DNA of 64,000 nucleotides from Pedobacter endophyticus (GTDB lineage Bacteria > Bacteroidota > Bacteroidia > Sphingobacteriales > Sphingobacteriaceae), in NCBI RefSeq assembly GCF_015679185.1, contig NZ_CP064939.1, forward strand, positions 248,001-312,000, in the 5' to 3' direction. This document shows positions 55,071 to 63,778 of the stretch, piece by piece. A program made the position numbers and the translations under genes. How positions within the stretch are numbered: position 1 is the first letter of the stretch; each line of letters begins with the position of its first letter. Under the pieces are notes generated by a model. It was not told the DNA's origin and did no database searches. It saw only the letters and a list, made by a program, of their open reading frames with translations.

Positions 55071-55342
55071 AACGCTGTCATCCTGAGTAAGCGAAGGATC
55101 CCAAGGCGATGAAAAGCGAAACGCCAAAAACGCACGCTCAGCGCCCGGTTTCGACATGGATTGTAAATCCAAAGCTATTGGGGTCGAGATTTACAAATCT
55201 CGACCAACTGGTTTTCTGACATTGCACTAATTAAGGTTTTAACGCTGTCATCCTGAGTACGCGAAGGATCCCCAGGCGATGAAAGCGAAATGCCAAAACG
55301 CATGTTCAGCGCCCGGTTTCGAAATGGATTATAAATCCAAAG
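55071..55342. repeat. Two direct copies of a 103-bp repeat around a perfect 24-bp palindrome
   Basis: In the gene-free gap 54915-55411, copies lie at 55071-55174 and 55241-55342. Both start AACGCTGTCATCCTGAGTA, continue GCGAAGGATCC and AGCGCCCGGTTTCGA, and end AAATCCAAAG. Between them, 55182-55205 is a perfect inverted repeat with 11-bp arms (GGTCGAGATTT / AAATCTCGACC). GTCATCCTGA and GAAGGATC link this to the dispersed modules elsewhere. Confidence 0.88.
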
Positions 55343-55361
55343 ACGATTATATCAATGAAAC

Positions 55362-55392
55362 AAAAAAGGCGAACCGATATGGTTCGCCTTTT
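55362..55392 (-). terminator. Terminator of the subtilase gene
   Basis: Eight-bp stem GGCGAACC / GGTTCGCC (55368-55375 with 55381-55388) and a 5-nt loop. On the minus strand it is followed by six T residues. It lies 20 bp past the peptidase stop; a four-T run on the plus side may make it bidirectional. Confidence 0.9.
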
Positions 55393-55411
55393 CTGTATGG
55401 AAAAAACTGTT

Positions 55412-57004
55412 TTAGTAAGTAGCTGCCAGTTTTAACGCATTGTAAGCATTTACAATACCGCCGCTTACACATAAGTCAGCGAAAGGAACAGAAACTGTTT
55501 CTTCGGCACCTTCTTCACCTTTTTTGTATGAAACGTTGTGATTTACTTTGGTAACTGATTTCATGATAATTTCTTTCACCTGCACCGCAGTAAGTTTCGG
55601 ATAGTACGAGCGGATTAACGCTGCCAAACCTGCAACAACCGGAGAGGCCATACTCGTTCCGTTTAAGTTTTTGTATTTAGAACCCGGAACGGTTGAGTAA
55701 ATATCAACACCCGGGGCAAACACATCAACCTGAGTTTTACCAAAGTTAGAGAAACTGGCTTTCAATGTTTCGTCGTCTTTCGGGCCCGATGCACCAACCG
55801 TTATCCACGAACTTGCCACGCCTCCATCTAAATATTTTTGCGTTGGGAAATTGTTCTCCACTTCAAGGTCTTTGTTCTCGTTACCTGCGGCATGTACTAA
55901 AAGCACATCTTTCGATACCGCATATTTTACCGCCGCGTCTACCGCTGCTTTATCCCAGCTGTAGGCTTTACCAAAACTCATGTTAATTACCTTGGCGCCA
56001 TTATCAACCGCATAACGGATGGCATTGGCAACATCTTTATCGCGTTCATCGCCGTTTGGCGTACAACGAACGCCCATAATTACCACATTATCTGCCACAC
56101 CGTTAATTCCGATTTTATTGGTTCTATCAGCAGCAATAATTCCGGCTACGTGCGTTCCGTGCATGGCATCAGGGCCTGCTACGTCGTTATTTCCATAAAA
56201 TTTCTCTGTAGCGTCGTTCGGGTTATCGCCAACGATACTACGCGGATCGTAATCAAGATTTAAATTGTATTCGGCCTGACGGGTGTAATAATCCAAACCT
56301 TCTTTAATTTGATCTTCGTAAAAATCCTTAAAGCTGCCTTTTTCCAATTGCTCGCCCATTATACCTTGAATCCTTTCCTCCAAATAGTTCGACGGCTTGA
56401 AGTTCTTAAAATCTTCGGCTGTTGGTTCTTCCTTACCAATTTTCTTCACAACGCCATCTAACGCAGCCTTAAAGCCATTAATATTGGCAAGACCCGCTTT
56501 TGCTTCGGCAAGTTGTTTTTCAAGATCAGCTCGTCTGGCCTTAAAAGCTTCCCAATCGGCCTTATCTTTCTCAGCTACATTGGCATCGGTAGTAGTGGCA
56601 AAGCGCTCCTGGTCGCGGCGAACCAAACGTGTTAGCTCAAGTGTTTCGAAATTGACCGATCCCTTTGGCCCGCCAATAAAGTTCCAGCCGTGAATGTCGT
56701 CTGCGTAGCCGTTTTTGTCATCATCCTTGCCATTGCCTGCAATTTCCTTTGCGTTCACCCACATCACACGTTTTAAGTCTTCGTGCGTGGCTTCTACACC
56801 ACCATCGTTAACAGCAACGATTACCTTCGTTGATTTTTTGCCTTTCAGCAACTCCTTATACGCCTTTTCTGTACTGATACCAAAAGCAGAGTCTGTTTTT
56901 AGATCGAGATTTTGCCAATTTGCCTTTTGTGCGTTCACAAACAAAGGCAGTGCAACTACAAATGTGCCGGTTATTAGCACCTTGAAAAAATTATGCTTGT
57001 TCAT
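55412..57004 (-). CDS. S8 subtilisin-like serine peptidase with a helical insertion
   Basis: A 530-aa secreted peptidase. Signal peptide 1-25 (ending VNAQ). The catalytic triad is D67 (AVNDGGV, with G in place of the usual S/T), H282 (HGTHVAGI) and S451 (NGTSMASP), with oxyanion N375 (AAGNE). Between Asp and His, residues about 115-270 form a long charged, probably coiled-coil insertion (for example ADLEKQLAEAKAGL), not part of the standard fold. No T9SS sorting domain and no obvious propeptide domain follow. It may act in the periplasm. It is monocistronic and ends at a clear terminator. Confidence 0.92.
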   Translation of the reverse strand: MNKHNFFKVLITGTFVVALPLFVNAQKANWQNLDLKTDSAFGISTEKAYKELLKGKKSTKVIVAVNDGGVEATHEDLKRVMWVNAKEIAGNGKDDDKNGYADDIHGWNFIGGPKGSVNFETLELTRLVRRDQERFATTTDANVAEKDKADWEAFKARRADLEKQLAEAKAGLANINGFKAALDGVVKKIGKEEPTAEDFKNFKPSNYLEERIQGIMGEQLEKGSFKDFYEDQIKEGLDYYTRQAEYNLNLDYDPRSIVGDNPNDATEKFYGNNDVAGPDAMHGTHVAGIIAADRTNKIGINGVADNVVIMGVRCTPNGDERDKDVANAIRYAVDNGAKVINMSFGKAYSWDKAAVDAAVKYAVSKDVLLVHAAGNENKDLEVENNFPTQKYLDGGVASSWITVGASGPKDDETLKASFSNFGKTQVDVFAPGVDIYSTVPGSKYKNLNGTSMASPVVAGLAALIRSYYPKLTAVQVKEIIMKSVTKVNHNVSYKKGEEGAEETVSVPFADLCVSGGIVNAYNALKLAATY

Positions 57005-57141
57005 TTATTTCTATCTTTAAAAGGCGAAAATAAGCTTTATTTCAATTTATAAGTGTTAAAAAGGTGTTAAAATTGCTCTTTATGCCCCGTGGTGGTAAAG
57101 AAACAAAACACACACAGAAATTTTTTCAGGCCCGATAAAAT

Positions 57142-59448
57142 TTAAAACCTATACCCAACATTCCCTATAAACTGCCTTAAATTTTGGGGATAATAATTAA
57201 TGTCCCAATATTTTTGGTTGCCCAGGTTGTTCACTTTCAGGCCGAGCCTAAGGTTGTTCCACTCGTAAAACACCGAAGAATTGATAACCGTATAGGCCGG
57301 AAGCGTAAAGGTATTGGCGTTGTTGCCGAAAGATTTAGCGGCATAGTTCCCACCAATGGCCAGGCCAATGCCATTTGCAAATTTATAGCTTGCCCACAGG
57401 TTGGCAGCGTGTTTTGGCGTAGTTACGGGAAGCTTGCCCTGTAATTGGGCTTCGATTTTTTCGTACTTGGGATTGAGGTAGGTGTAGCCCGCATTGATGC
57501 TGAGGCCCGGTATGGGCGTGGCGAACAAATCAAGTTCAACGCCCGAATGGCGCTGGCTACCATCCTGAATCTGCAGTCTTGTAACATCATCAAATCTGAC
57601 CTTATTAGTTACCAGTATATTAAAATAACTGATTGAGCCGCTCAGTTTTTTGTCCCTCGTTTCTATCTTCATTCCCGCTTCGATCTGGTTGGCCTGCTCG
57701 GACTTAAATACACTCACGCTTCCATCTTGTTGCTGTACGGCTCCCTTGTTCACAAAACCATTCGAATAACTGGCAAACACAGAAAGACGATCTTTCAAAG
57801 CTTGGTAAACCAACCCGAACTTTGGCGAAAAGGTAGTTTGCTTATAAGCATCGTTCTCGCTCTTCACTCCATTATTTATAGGTGTCTTATTGTGAAAACG
57901 ATCCATTCTCAAGCTTAACATCGCCGAAAATCGATCCGAAATGTTAATTACATCAGAGGCATATATGGAAAATGTACGTTGCCCGAAAGAAGAGGCATCT
58001 AACTGTTCGTTATTATAAAGGCTATCCAACTTCGCTTCGGATATGGGCAGTACCGCTTGCGAGGGAAGCGTCAGTATATCATAGTCTTTGTCGGGATACC
58101 CACTGAAAGTGTTATCATTATCATAGTAATCCAAACCAAACAACAACTTGTTTTTTAGCTTTCCGATATGAAATTCACCCTGAACGTTTTCCTGAATGTT
58201 GAGGGTATTAAAGGCCGCCCTGCTAACTTTTCCCACCGTACGGGTATATAAATTATCCGAATTCCATGATAGTCCATAAAAATAGCTTGGCTGCCAAACA
58301 TTTTGCATCGAAGAAAAGGCGGTGATGGATTTCCAATTGGGCGCCAACTGATATTCGGCCCTAACTGCATGGTTTAAGGTACTGATGCGGCTCTCCAATC
58401 CCTCGCCAATTAAAGTTTGCTTATAGCCGATAGGCAATTGCGCTATTTTGGTTATATTGGATGGAAAACTATAATTATAATAGGTTCCTATCCAGTTCGA
58501 TTGATAGATTTCGCTGTTCAGGAATATCGACAGCTTATCGTTTACCTTGAATAGAAAACTTGGGGCTACCGCAAAGTTCTTTTTATAGCCATAGTCCTGA
58601 AAACTGTTTTCGTTATGCAAGGCCGCGTTGATGCGGAAGAGCACGGTCTTGTCTTGGTTCAGCGGACTGTTAAAATCAACCGTTAAGCGGTTTAGGTTGT
58701 TGGTTCCCGATGAATAGGAAATTTCGCCGCCCAGAAATTCATAAGGTTTTTTGGTTACCCGATTAATGAGGCCGCCGTAAGATGCCGTGGAGCCGAACAA
58801 GGTACCCGATGGGCCCTTGATGGCTTCGATACGCTCCAGGTTTATCGGGTCGGTGCCCGCATTTTGAACTGCTGCCAGCCCGTCTACAAATCCGCCTGTC
58901 GAATAAAATCCCCTCATTTGGGCGTAAGCGCCTCCATTTCCGCCAGAAACGGTGCTGGTTACCACTCCCGGAATATTATTTAAGGCTTCCTGATAATTAA
59001 CCTGCATCTGTTCTCTCATCATTTCTTTGCTCACAATGTTGTATACCTGAGCATTTTCTAGGTTTTTTAAGGGCATTTTAGACACCATTTCGCTCTGTCG
59101 GGAGTGCATTTTAGATGACGACACCACTACCTCCTGCAGTTGCTCTTCGTTTTCTGTCAGCACAAAATTTACCATTACCTCCTCGTTCGCAATTACTTTT
59201 ACCTGCTTTTTTTGCGTAATCAAACCCGTATAACTTGCTATAAGCGTGTATGTTCCCGCTGGCACTTTAACAAAGGCGAAAGTTCCATTTTCGTCCACAA
59301 CCGCTGTCCGTTTCGTTCTTTCAAACCTGATGCTTACCTGTGCCGCGGGCTTGCCATCGGCTGTGGTTACGGAACCTTTAATGCGGCCCGTTTGGGCAAA
59401 TATGTTGATGGTAAATAGTAGGAGTAATGCAGTAAAAAGTGTTTTCAT
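57142..59448 (-). CDS. TonB-dependent siderophore receptor
   Basis: A 768-aa outer-membrane receptor. The ATG at 59448 opens a signal peptide (MKTLFTALLLLFTINIFAQ); the open frame extends 26 residues further to 59526. Then follow a CarboxypepD_reg domain (about 20-100), a plug with MREQMQVNYQEALNNIPGVVTSTVSGGNGGAYAQMRGF and GPSGTLFGSTASYGGLINRVTKKP, and the barrel. The motifs and the ending NVGYRF are typical of FhuE/FpvA-like siderophore receptors. It is paralogous to the receptor at 60968-63274 (same domain order) and is co-directional with the PepSY gene between them. Confidence 0.92.
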   Translation of the reverse strand: MKTLFTALLLLFTINIFAQTGRIKGSVTTADGKPAAQVSIRFERTKRTAVVDENGTFAFVKVPAGTYTLIASYTGLITQKKQVKVIANEEVMVNFVLTENEEQLQEVVVSSSKMHSRQSEMVSKMPLKNLENAQVYNIVSKEMMREQMQVNYQEALNNIPGVVTSTVSGGNGGAYAQMRGFYSTGGFVDGLAAVQNAGTDPINLERIEAIKGPSGTLFGSTASYGGLINRVTKKPYEFLGGEISYSSGTNNLNRLTVDFNSPLNQDKTVLFRINAALHNENSFQDYGYKKNFAVAPSFLFKVNDKLSIFLNSEIYQSNWIGTYYNYSFPSNITKIAQLPIGYKQTLIGEGLESRISTLNHAVRAEYQLAPNWKSITAFSSMQNVWQPSYFYGLSWNSDNLYTRTVGKVSRAAFNTLNIQENVQGEFHIGKLKNKLLFGLDYYDNDNTFSGYPDKDYDILTLPSQAVLPISEAKLDSLYNNEQLDASSFGQRTFSIYASDVINISDRFSAMLSLRMDRFHNKTPINNGVKSENDAYKQTTFSPKFGLVYQALKDRLSVFASYSNGFVNKGAVQQQDGSVSVFKSEQANQIEAGMKIETRDKKLSGSISYFNILVTNKVRFDDVTRLQIQDGSQRHSGVELDLFATPIPGLSINAGYTYLNPKYEKIEAQLQGKLPVTTPKHAANLWASYKFANGIGLAIGGNYAAKSFGNNANTFTLPAYTVINSSVFYEWNNLRLGLKVNNLGNQKYWDINYYPQNLRQFIGNVGYRF

Positions 59449-59549
59449 TGTTCTTTTATTTGTGTTTAACTTAAAATGGCCCGCTCGTTTTCTGTTTGTA
59501 GCGCAGCCGCTTGATTTATATATCATCCTGCTTCATCAATTGATAGCAT

Positions 59550-59780
59550 TTACGCCATTATTTTTTGGAGCGCAAGGGCGGTAGCAGCACTTCGGTAAAG
59601 TTCCGTTTGGTGCCAAAGGCAATTCCTTATAGCAAGGCATAATTTTTTGGTTGTAGGCCATCTCCGGATTACCGGAAAGCTGCCATCAAAAGGATTAAGC
59701 TGTATGCCGGGGTTAGTTTTAACGATCTGGTAGCCAGGCAATAAACATCCCCGACAAGGACAACAAGCATTTGTTTTCAA
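59550..59780 (-). CDS. Possible small Cys-rich protein between the siderophore genes
   Basis: A 76-aa frame with a TTG start 20 bp after the PepSY stop. It begins KTNACCPCRGCLLPGY, with four cysteines in a CCxCxxC pattern, and has no TM segment. It fills most of the 350-bp gap between the PepSY gene and the second receptor. No homology is recognised, no ribosome-binding site is seen and the codon pattern is not decisive, so it may be spurious. Confidence 0.3.
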   Translation of the reverse strand: MKTNACCPCRGCLLPGYQIVKTNPGIQLNPFDGSFPVIRRWPTTKKLCLAIRNCLWHQTELYRSAATALALQKIMA

Positions 59781-59800
59781 ATCGAAAAAATAGCTATTAG

Positions 59801-60964
59801 CTAATAACGCCTCAAGTTTTTCTTCCTTTTACGGCCCCACCAGATGTAAAAGCCCGTAACCGGCAACGAGGCGCAGATGAACGAGACGCAAAATGCCATC
59901 GTCATGCCGGCGTATCCCAAGGTTTTTCCAGTGTGCAGATCGTAATTGCTGTTGCGCCATTTTTGGCCAATGGTTTTGTTTTTTTGCAGCAGATCTGCGT
60001 ATTGTTTCCCCGTTGTCAAATCGAACAGGTAGTAGTTATAACCCGACCACAGGCTGTTGTCTTTAAAATTTGCGACTGTTACCAGCATGTTTGCGCTTTT
60101 ATTTATAGAAAGGAAAATGCTGTGATAGGATGGGTTCTGTGTGGTTAGCTTTTGTGCGGCGAGGTCTAAAACATTGGCCTGCTGGTGTTTTATTGGCGGC
60201 TGATTGGGGTTTGGTAGCAGTTCTACTTTGTTAATGCGGCCATCGAACATTTTGTAAACGGTGTTTTCCCACCAGGTAAAAGACCACACCATGCCTGTGA
60301 GGGCTATAAAAAGGCCAAAAACCAGGATATAAAACCCAAGTACGTTGTGCAGGTCGTAGTTTTTGCGCTTCCATCGGGTGGTGGCTTTCCATTTTAGCGA
60401 AAACCGCTGTTTAGCTGCAGCCCTGTTTTTGGGCCACCATAAAAAAAGCCCCGAAAGCAGCATCACTACAAAAATCAGTGTTGCGCTGCCCACAATGAGG
60501 CTTCCTATTCTGGCGTTGAGGTAAAGGTGTTGGTGGATGGCCCTAATGGTGGTAAAAAAATCATACCGCAGGTCAATTACGCCATTTACCTTGCCCGTAT
60601 AAGGGTTTACAAAGGCCCTTTTCCACCTTACGCCAGTAGCTGCCCAAAAACCGCGGCTTGCCTTTTTCTTGTCTACGTTAAAGGCATCAAACTCCCAGGC
60701 TCGTTCTGGCTGGCCATACATAGTTACCCGCGTAACGGTATCGGCAACGCCGAGGGCTTGTTGTGCTGTTTTTTGGAGTGCGGTGAGCGACAGGGTTTTT
60801 GCGTTTTTTGGCAAATGCACATCCACCAATTCACGGTTAAAAACGGCGAACAATTCTTTCTCAAAAACAAAGATACAGCCGGTGATGGACACGATGAACA
60901 CCACCAGGCCGGAGGCGAGCCCGAGCCAGAGGTGAATTTTGCCGATGGCCTTTTTAACCGTCAT
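59801..60964 (-). CDS. PepSY-associated TM-helix protein, siderophore-iron reductase-like
   Basis: A 387-aa inner-membrane protein with four TM helices (about 13-35, 150-174, 200-223 and 348-372), and two PepSY-containing periplasmic loops. Motifs are KIHLWLGLASGLVVFIVSITGCIFVFEKEL, RAIHQHLYLNARIGSLIVGSATLIFVVMLLSGLFLWWPK, KRKNYDLHNVLGFYILVFGLFIALTGMVWSFTWWE and YDLHTGKTLGYAGMTMAF; the conserved histidines of these helices can bind heme. Relatives reduce ferric siderophores at the inner membrane. It starts 3 bp after the receptor gene, which supports that job. Confidence 0.9.
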   Translation of the reverse strand: MTVKKAIGKIHLWLGLASGLVVFIVSITGCIFVFEKELFAVFNRELVDVHLPKNAKTLSLTALQKTAQQALGVADTVTRVTMYGQPERAWEFDAFNVDKKKASRGFWAATGVRWKRAFVNPYTGKVNGVIDLRYDFFTTIRAIHQHLYLNARIGSLIVGSATLIFVVMLLSGLFLWWPKNRAAAKQRFSLKWKATTRWKRKNYDLHNVLGFYILVFGLFIALTGMVWSFTWWENTVYKMFDGRINKVELLPNPNQPPIKHQQANVLDLAAQKLTTQNPSYHSIFLSINKSANMLVTVANFKDNSLWSGYNYYLFDLTTGKQYADLLQKNKTIGQKWRNSNYDLHTGKTLGYAGMTMAFCVSFICASLPVTGFYIWWGRKRKKNLRRY

Positions 60965-60967
60965 ATC

Positions 60968-63274
60968 TTAAAACTTAAGCGTAAAATCGACCGCAAAATT
61001 TCGTGTAGGGTTGTAAATCCCGAAATAATCCCAATAATGCGCATTGCCAATATTATTCATTTTGAGGCCCAGCCGCCATTTTAAGTCGTTATAAAACAGG
61101 GCCGCATTTACCACATGGTATTGGGGAAGTGTGATGCTGTTGCTGTCGTTAAAATAGCTTTTGCCCACGTAGTTACCCCCAAAGCCTGCACCAACGTTTT
61201 TTAGCGCCCCCGATGCAAATTGGTAGCTTAGCCAGTAATTGGCGATGTGGTTTGGCGCCCCGGCCACAAAGTTGCCCTCGTTTGCGGCAGCCTTTACAAT
61301 CTTGTTTTCGTTATATCCGTAGCCGAGTATAATATTTAAGCTAGCTATGGGGTTGGCCAAAAACTCAAACTCGAAGCCTTTACTTTGTTGCTGGCCATCC
61401 TGGCTGATGAAATTGCCATCGCTTCTGCGTAGGGCGTTATCTATATTGATGCTATAATAGCTTAACGTGCTGCTTACCTTGCCGTTGAAGATTTCGCTTT
61501 TTACCCCGGCTTCCCATTGATTGGCAAAAATTGGCTTCACGCTCAAAATGCTTCCATCGGGCTGCTCTTGTATGGGGTTGTTGTTCTGGAAACCGCTCAT
61601 GTAGTTGCCAAATACCGAAACCTGGTTTTTTATCAATTGATAAACGAGACCCAGTTTAGGGGCCAAGGCATTCTGTTGATAATCATCCTGCCCTGTCTGT
61701 TTAGAAGTATACCGATCGAAACGCAGGCTCAGCATGGCGTACAACCTGTCTTCTACATTTAACACTTCCGACACGTAGGCGCCCATCAATTCGTTTTTGG
61801 TGTTACGCCAGTTGATTACTGCTGATGGTTTCAGCAAAATATCATTTGCCTGTATTTTATTGATGAGCTTGTTGGGCATCGTTACATTCACCGTGTCGAA
61901 ATTTGGCGCCCTCTTGCTCGAACCGTTCGCATATAAATTGGTATAGTTCAGCCCCGTAAGCAGCGTATGTTTGATCGGCCCGGTTTTAAATTTGCCCACA
62001 AAATTCTGCTGCGCATTGATATAAGTATTTTTTATAGGCCCCCAAATGCCAATATACCTCGCCACCGTGTTTTTGGCCGTCCAGGTATTGTAAGTTTGAT
62101 AACTGTATTCGGTAAATTCGTTTACGTACGAGAGATTGCTCGATGATGTCCAATGATCGTTGATTTGATATTTCGCCTCGACAAAATACTTCTGCGATTC
62201 CGTTTTGGCATCCACGTCGTTATCGTATAACGATGTTCGGTAGGGCAGCGGAAGGTCTTTGAAATTGGTATAGCCAGATTTCGGGTTGATGATGGTGTAG
62301 GTGGGCCTTGACGAAGTGGCATTAAAAATCTCCGCATCAAATAAAAAGGTAAGCTTATTGCTCGCCTTGTACAATAAGCTCGGCGCAAAGGCGAAGCTAT
62401 TGGTGCGGCCAAAATCGCTGAAACTGTTTTGCCGATGTAGCGCCGTATTAACGCGGGCCAAAAGGGTTTTATCTTGATTTACAGGCGCATTCACGTCTGC
62501 CGTGATGCGGGCCAGCCCAAAACTCCCCACCGTTAAACCCACATTTCCGAAGAAATTTTCTATTGGCTTTTTGGTCACCAGATTTACCACGCCACCAAAA
62601 GAGGAAATTCCCGAGCCAAACAACACACCTGACGGGCCTTTAATAAATTCGATACGTTCGATGTTGGAAACATCGGCGCTGGAACGGCCCAAATTAGACT
62701 GTAAACCGTTACGGGCGCCAATGCTGGTGATAAAGCCACGAGATACCAAACCCACTCCGCCGCTTGGAAACGAAGTTGGCGCAACACCCGGCGCCATTTT
62801 TAAGGCGTCTAACATGGTAGTTACCACCTGCTCCTTTAATAATTTCTCGCCCACAACACTATACACCTGTGGGTTTTCGAGGTTTTTCAATGGCATTCGG
62901 GCCACATGCTCTGTGTTTTTATTGGCAAATTTATTACTGTTGCCCTGCACAAATACCTCGTTTAGTTGCTCCCGATTTTCAGTTAAAATAAAGTTTACGG
63001 CTGTTTCCGAGTTGGCGATGATGGTTACCTGCTGCTGCTGAGGGTTTAATCCGGTATAGCTAGCTACCAGCGTATAAGTTCCAACGGGCACTTTATGAAA
63101 GGTAAATGCGCCATTTTCATCCGCAACGCTGGTCCGCTTAATTTCCCGAAACTTTATGCTGACAAGTTCTGCCGGCTTACCATCGGCTGTAGTTACGGTG
63201 CCCTTAATGCTGCCTGTTTGAGCAAATGCCTTGATAGTGAATAGGAGGAGTAAAAAAGTAAAAGATCTTCTCAT
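60968..63274 (-). CDS. TonB-dependent siderophore receptor
   Basis: A 768-aa receptor. Signal peptide 1-19 (MRRSFTFLLLLFTIKAFAQ), CarboxypepD_reg domain (about 20-100), plug with LKEQVVTTMLDALKMAPGVAPTSF and IKGPSGVLFGSGISSFGGVVNLVTKKP, then the barrel ending FAVDFTLKF. It has the same length as its neighbour at 57142-59448 and is a clear paralogue with diverged loops, presumably for a different siderophore. It leads a leftward operon with the PepSY protein and probably the second receptor. A candidate operator lies just upstream. Confidence 0.93.
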   Translation of the reverse strand: MRRSFTFLLLLFTIKAFAQTGSIKGTVTTADGKPAELVSIKFREIKRTSVADENGAFTFHKVPVGTYTLVASYTGLNPQQQQVTIIANSETAVNFILTENREQLNEVFVQGNSNKFANKNTEHVARMPLKNLENPQVYSVVGEKLLKEQVVTTMLDALKMAPGVAPTSFPSGGVGLVSRGFITSIGARNGLQSNLGRSSADVSNIERIEFIKGPSGVLFGSGISSFGGVVNLVTKKPIENFFGNVGLTVGSFGLARITADVNAPVNQDKTLLARVNTALHRQNSFSDFGRTNSFAFAPSLLYKASNKLTFLFDAEIFNATSSRPTYTIINPKSGYTNFKDLPLPYRTSLYDNDVDAKTESQKYFVEAKYQINDHWTSSSNLSYVNEFTEYSYQTYNTWTAKNTVARYIGIWGPIKNTYINAQQNFVGKFKTGPIKHTLLTGLNYTNLYANGSSKRAPNFDTVNVTMPNKLINKIQANDILLKPSAVINWRNTKNELMGAYVSEVLNVEDRLYAMLSLRFDRYTSKQTGQDDYQQNALAPKLGLVYQLIKNQVSVFGNYMSGFQNNNPIQEQPDGSILSVKPIFANQWEAGVKSEIFNGKVSSTLSYYSINIDNALRRSDGNFISQDGQQQSKGFEFEFLANPIASLNIILGYGYNENKIVKAAANEGNFVAGAPNHIANYWLSYQFASGALKNVGAGFGGNYVGKSYFNDSNSITLPQYHVVNAALFYNDLKWRLGLKMNNIGNAHYWDYFGIYNPTRNFAVDFTLKF

Positions 63275-63282
63275 AATTTGTA

Positions 63283-63303
63283 TTTAGACTAATTAAAAAT
63301 TAG
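63283..63303 (-). promoter_or_regulatory. Candidate iron-regulator operator upstream of the siderophore operon
   Basis: Perfect inverted repeat CTAATT-AAA-AATTAG at 63289-63303, joined to TTTAGAC at 63283-63289, ends about 9 bp before the start codon. TTTAGA/TCTAAA also forms the arms of the operator-like site at 45839-45854, so both may bind the same regulator. Function is inferred from position and symmetry. Confidence 0.35.
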
Positions 63304-63778
63304 CCAAAAGTAACAAAATTGTGCGAATAGCCAAAACTTTTAGGAGTAATGGAGCGAAATGGTGCAAGAAGTTGGATTAGGAATTTAAAGGGAGGCCACA
63401 GCTGGGTGACCCTCAAAGCTAAAAACTTAGCTGGAATAAAGAAAAATAAAAGCGGAAATTTTTAACAGGATTGGTATAAGCCCGATAACGCGACCTAAAA
63501 AAGAGGCTGTCGCAAAAAGAAATTCGATTTAAATTTATCAGGTTGAGCCCAGGGGAAATTTTGGGGGTAGACACAACTCATTTCGCCCGTTCGCTCCCAT
63601 GTAAGATACCACTGAGATACGTTAAAATTCGAACGTCGTTTCAACTGCAGCACAGTTGTTCAGATTTTTCATCGGTAGCGAAACGGAGAAATCTTTGAAG
63701 CATCTTTGGATGAAAAGTTTAAAGATTTCTCCGTTAAAGGAGTTCTTCGCTCGAAATGATGATTCGCCAAATGCGCTA
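63304..63778. other. Intergenic region before the DUF4142 gene
   Basis: No gene in about 475 bp. There is a run of dispersed-repeat-like sequence at about 63665-63765 (GAGAAATCTTTGAAGCATC, then AAAGATTTCTCC), similar to the module near 48470. The siderophore promoter should be at 63300-63400, but no consensus is apparent. Confidence 0.5.

Noticed and set aside
62122..62412. 96-aa minus-strand frame inside the receptor gene
   Set aside because: It overlaps the well-supported siderophore receptor in another frame, with no homology.
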